Origin: JAKAGE01 sp964416665
Lineage (GTDB): Bacteria > Patescibacteriota > Minisyncoccia > UBA6257 > 2-01-FULL-56-20
Direction: 5' to 3'
DNA length: 5,377 nt
Assembly (NCBI GenBank): GCA_964416665.1
Contig: CAYQFA010000039.1
Location: 1 to 5,377 of the forward strand
How positions within the stretch are numbered: position 1 is the first letter of the stretch; the number at the start of each line of letters is the position of its first letter. Made by a program: the position numbers and the translations under genes. The notes under the pieces are model-generated. The model had not been told where the DNA came from and did no database searches. It was given only the letters and a program-made list of their open reading frames with translations. Positions 4,389-5,377 of this stretch are shown piece after piece.

Positions 4389-5377
4389 ATGACCTACTTC
4401 ATCTACGCCCGAAAATCGACCGATGTTGAAGACAAGCAGGTGCGCTCAATCGAAGACCAGCTCGCCGTCTTGCGGGCGTTGGCGAAAACGGAAGGGCTGG
4501 ATATTGCCCAAGAATTCGTGGAGAAACAGTCAGCCGAGAACCCCGGCCGTCCCGTCTTCGCGGATATGATCCGGCGGATTGAGAAAGGAGAGGCACAAGG
4601 TATCGCCTGTTGGAATCTCGATCGCCTGTCCCGCAATCCGGTGGACAGCGGGCAAGTGAGCTGGCTTCTCCAAAAGGGAATCATCCAGCACATCAGGACG
4701 CCGGAGCGGAGCTATTATTCCAAAGATAGCGTGCTCCTTATGTCCGTCGAGTTCGGCATGGCGAACCAGTATATCCGCGACTTGAGCGCGAACACGAGCC
4801 GAGGGTTGCGAGAGAAGGCAAAGCGCGGCGACTACCCCGCTCCGGCTCCCGTCGGCTATCTGAACAATCCTCGTACGAAAACCATTATCGTGGATAAACG
4901 CAAAGCTCCTGTCGTCCGAAAGGCTTTTGAACTCTACGCCGAAAACAATTCTCGCCTTGAGGACATCGCCAAGTTCCTTTACGAGAATGGCATACGGACG
5001 AAAGCGACAAAAGCATGGGGCGGCGATAAGCCGTTCCATAAAGATAAAGTAAAATGGATTCTCACTAATCCTTTTTACTACGGACAGTTCCGCTATGCCG
5101 GAGAGATATACGAAGGACGGTATACCCCAATCATAGAGAAACGGCTTTTCGACAAAGTGCAGGAGATTTTGAAACTGCGCGGCAGGGTGCAAAAAGCCAA
5201 GAAGGAACCGACGGTTCTCTGCCGCCTTATGAAGTGCGGATCGTGCGGCTGTTCTATTACGGCCGAAGTGATAACGAAGCATCAGAAAAACGGAAACATC
5301 CACCGCTACGTCTATTACCGCTGTAGCAAGAAACGGGGTATCTGCGGCGAGCCGTATATCCGCGAGGAGGAAATGAC
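4389..5377 (+). CDS. Serine site-specific recombinase (resolvase/large recombinase family), 3' end cut by the window
   Basis: The frame is open for 329 codons to the window end with no stop. Residues 1-140 are the resolvase catalytic domain: YARKS with nucleophile S10 and R8, SIEDQL (20-25) and the Arg-containing WNLDRLSRN (75-83). The long helix around 118-145 (MSVEFGMANQYIRDLSANTSRGLREK) links to a Recombinase domain (about 150-255) with PVGYLNN and WILTNPFYYGQFRYAGEIY (223-241). A zinc-ribbon follows, with C283, C286, C312 and C319 (CGSC ... YYRCSKKRGIC). A C-terminal coiled-coil segment is expected beyond the window. The family makes a covalent 5'-phosphoserine link and drives integration, excision or inversion without host factors. 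The ATG was chosen because the nearby upstream ATGs are out of frame. It is divergent from the HTH/DGR unit. Whether it acts on this locus is unknown. Confidence 0.93.
   Translation, partial: MTYFIYARKSTDVEDKQVRSIEDQLAVLRALAKTEGLDIAQEFVEKQSAENPGRPVFADMIRRIEKGEAQGIACWNLDRLSRNPVDSGQVSWLLQKGIIQHIRTPERSYYSKDSVLLMSVEFGMANQYIRDLSANTSRGLREKAKRGDYPAPAPVGYLNNPRTKTIIVDKRKAPVVRKAFELYAENNSRLEDIAKFLYENGIRTKATKAWGGDKPFHKDKVKWILTNPFYYGQFRYAGEIYEGRYTPIIEKRLFDKVQEILKLRGRVQKAKKEPTVLCRLMKCGSCGCSITAEVITKHQKNGNIHRYVYYRCSKKRGICGEPYIREEEM

Noticed and set aside
4530..5303. A 257-codon minus-strand frame
   Set aside because: It is antisense to the serine recombinase, whose plus-strand frame shows the catalytic serine, DRLSRN and zinc-ribbon cysteines. 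The antisense product shows no recognisable domain.
1..5377. CRISPR array, tRNA or rRNA genes
   Set aside because: No regularly spaced repeats with unique spacers were seen, and no cloverleaf or conserved rRNA segments were recognised on either strand.

Overview
The window carries an apparently complete diversity-generating retroelement (DGR) on the minus strand. It is followed by a divergent, window-truncated serine recombinase on the plus strand. In transcription order (minus strand, right to left) the genes are: a small MerR/excisionase-type HTH protein (4290-4096), a 77-aa single-pass membrane protein (4029-3796), the diversified target protein (3799-2555) with its variable repeat VR (2743-2556), the accessory protein Avd (2506-2162), a roughly 300-bp non-coding spacer, the template repeat TR (1856-1514, broken by an assembly gap), and the DGR reverse transcriptase (1496-255). 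A candidate terminator lies at 49-18.

The decisive evidence is the TR/VR comparison, done by hand. Over 188 aligned positions I count 22 mismatches, and every one falls where the TR coding strand has an adenine (13 A->T, 6 A->G, 3 A->C). The changes alter 17 residues of the target C-terminus, including 15 of the 16 asparagines encoded by the TR, and one more is synonymous. This is the signature of adenine-specific mutagenic retrohoming. The target joins a type IV prepilin N-terminus (GG|FTLIE) and a pseudopilin-like middle region to a C-terminal FISUMP-type (TIGR02145-like) domain whose last 62 residues are the VR. The element therefore appears to diversify a surface-exposed pilin-like protein.

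The 100-N run at 1685-1784 is probably an assembly placeholder, not biology. The 55 bp ending at its left edge are identical to the 55 bp starting at its right edge, as expected when two contigs that overlap by one k-mer are scaffolded instead of merged. Collapsing the overlap gives a continuous 188-bp TR, exactly the length of the VR.

The organism is probably a Candidate Phyla Radiation (Patescibacteria) bacterium. This rests on recalled similarity of the RT, Avd and pseudopilin-FISUMP proteins to CPR DGR cassettes, on compact gene packing and on scarce Shine-Dalgarno sites; it is an inference. TGA and TAG both serve as stop codons, which argues against the TGA-recoding Gracilibacteria and Absconditabacteria.

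The right end (4290-4389) is a compact divergent control region. Two candidate promoters lie 6-8 nt from their start codons, implying leaderless mRNAs, and an 8-mer (TTGTCGCA or TTGTCGTA) occurs three times at helical-turn spacing over the -35 elements. The linked HTH protein and serine recombinase suggest that the DGR sits in, or beside, a mobile or recombinase-controlled locus.
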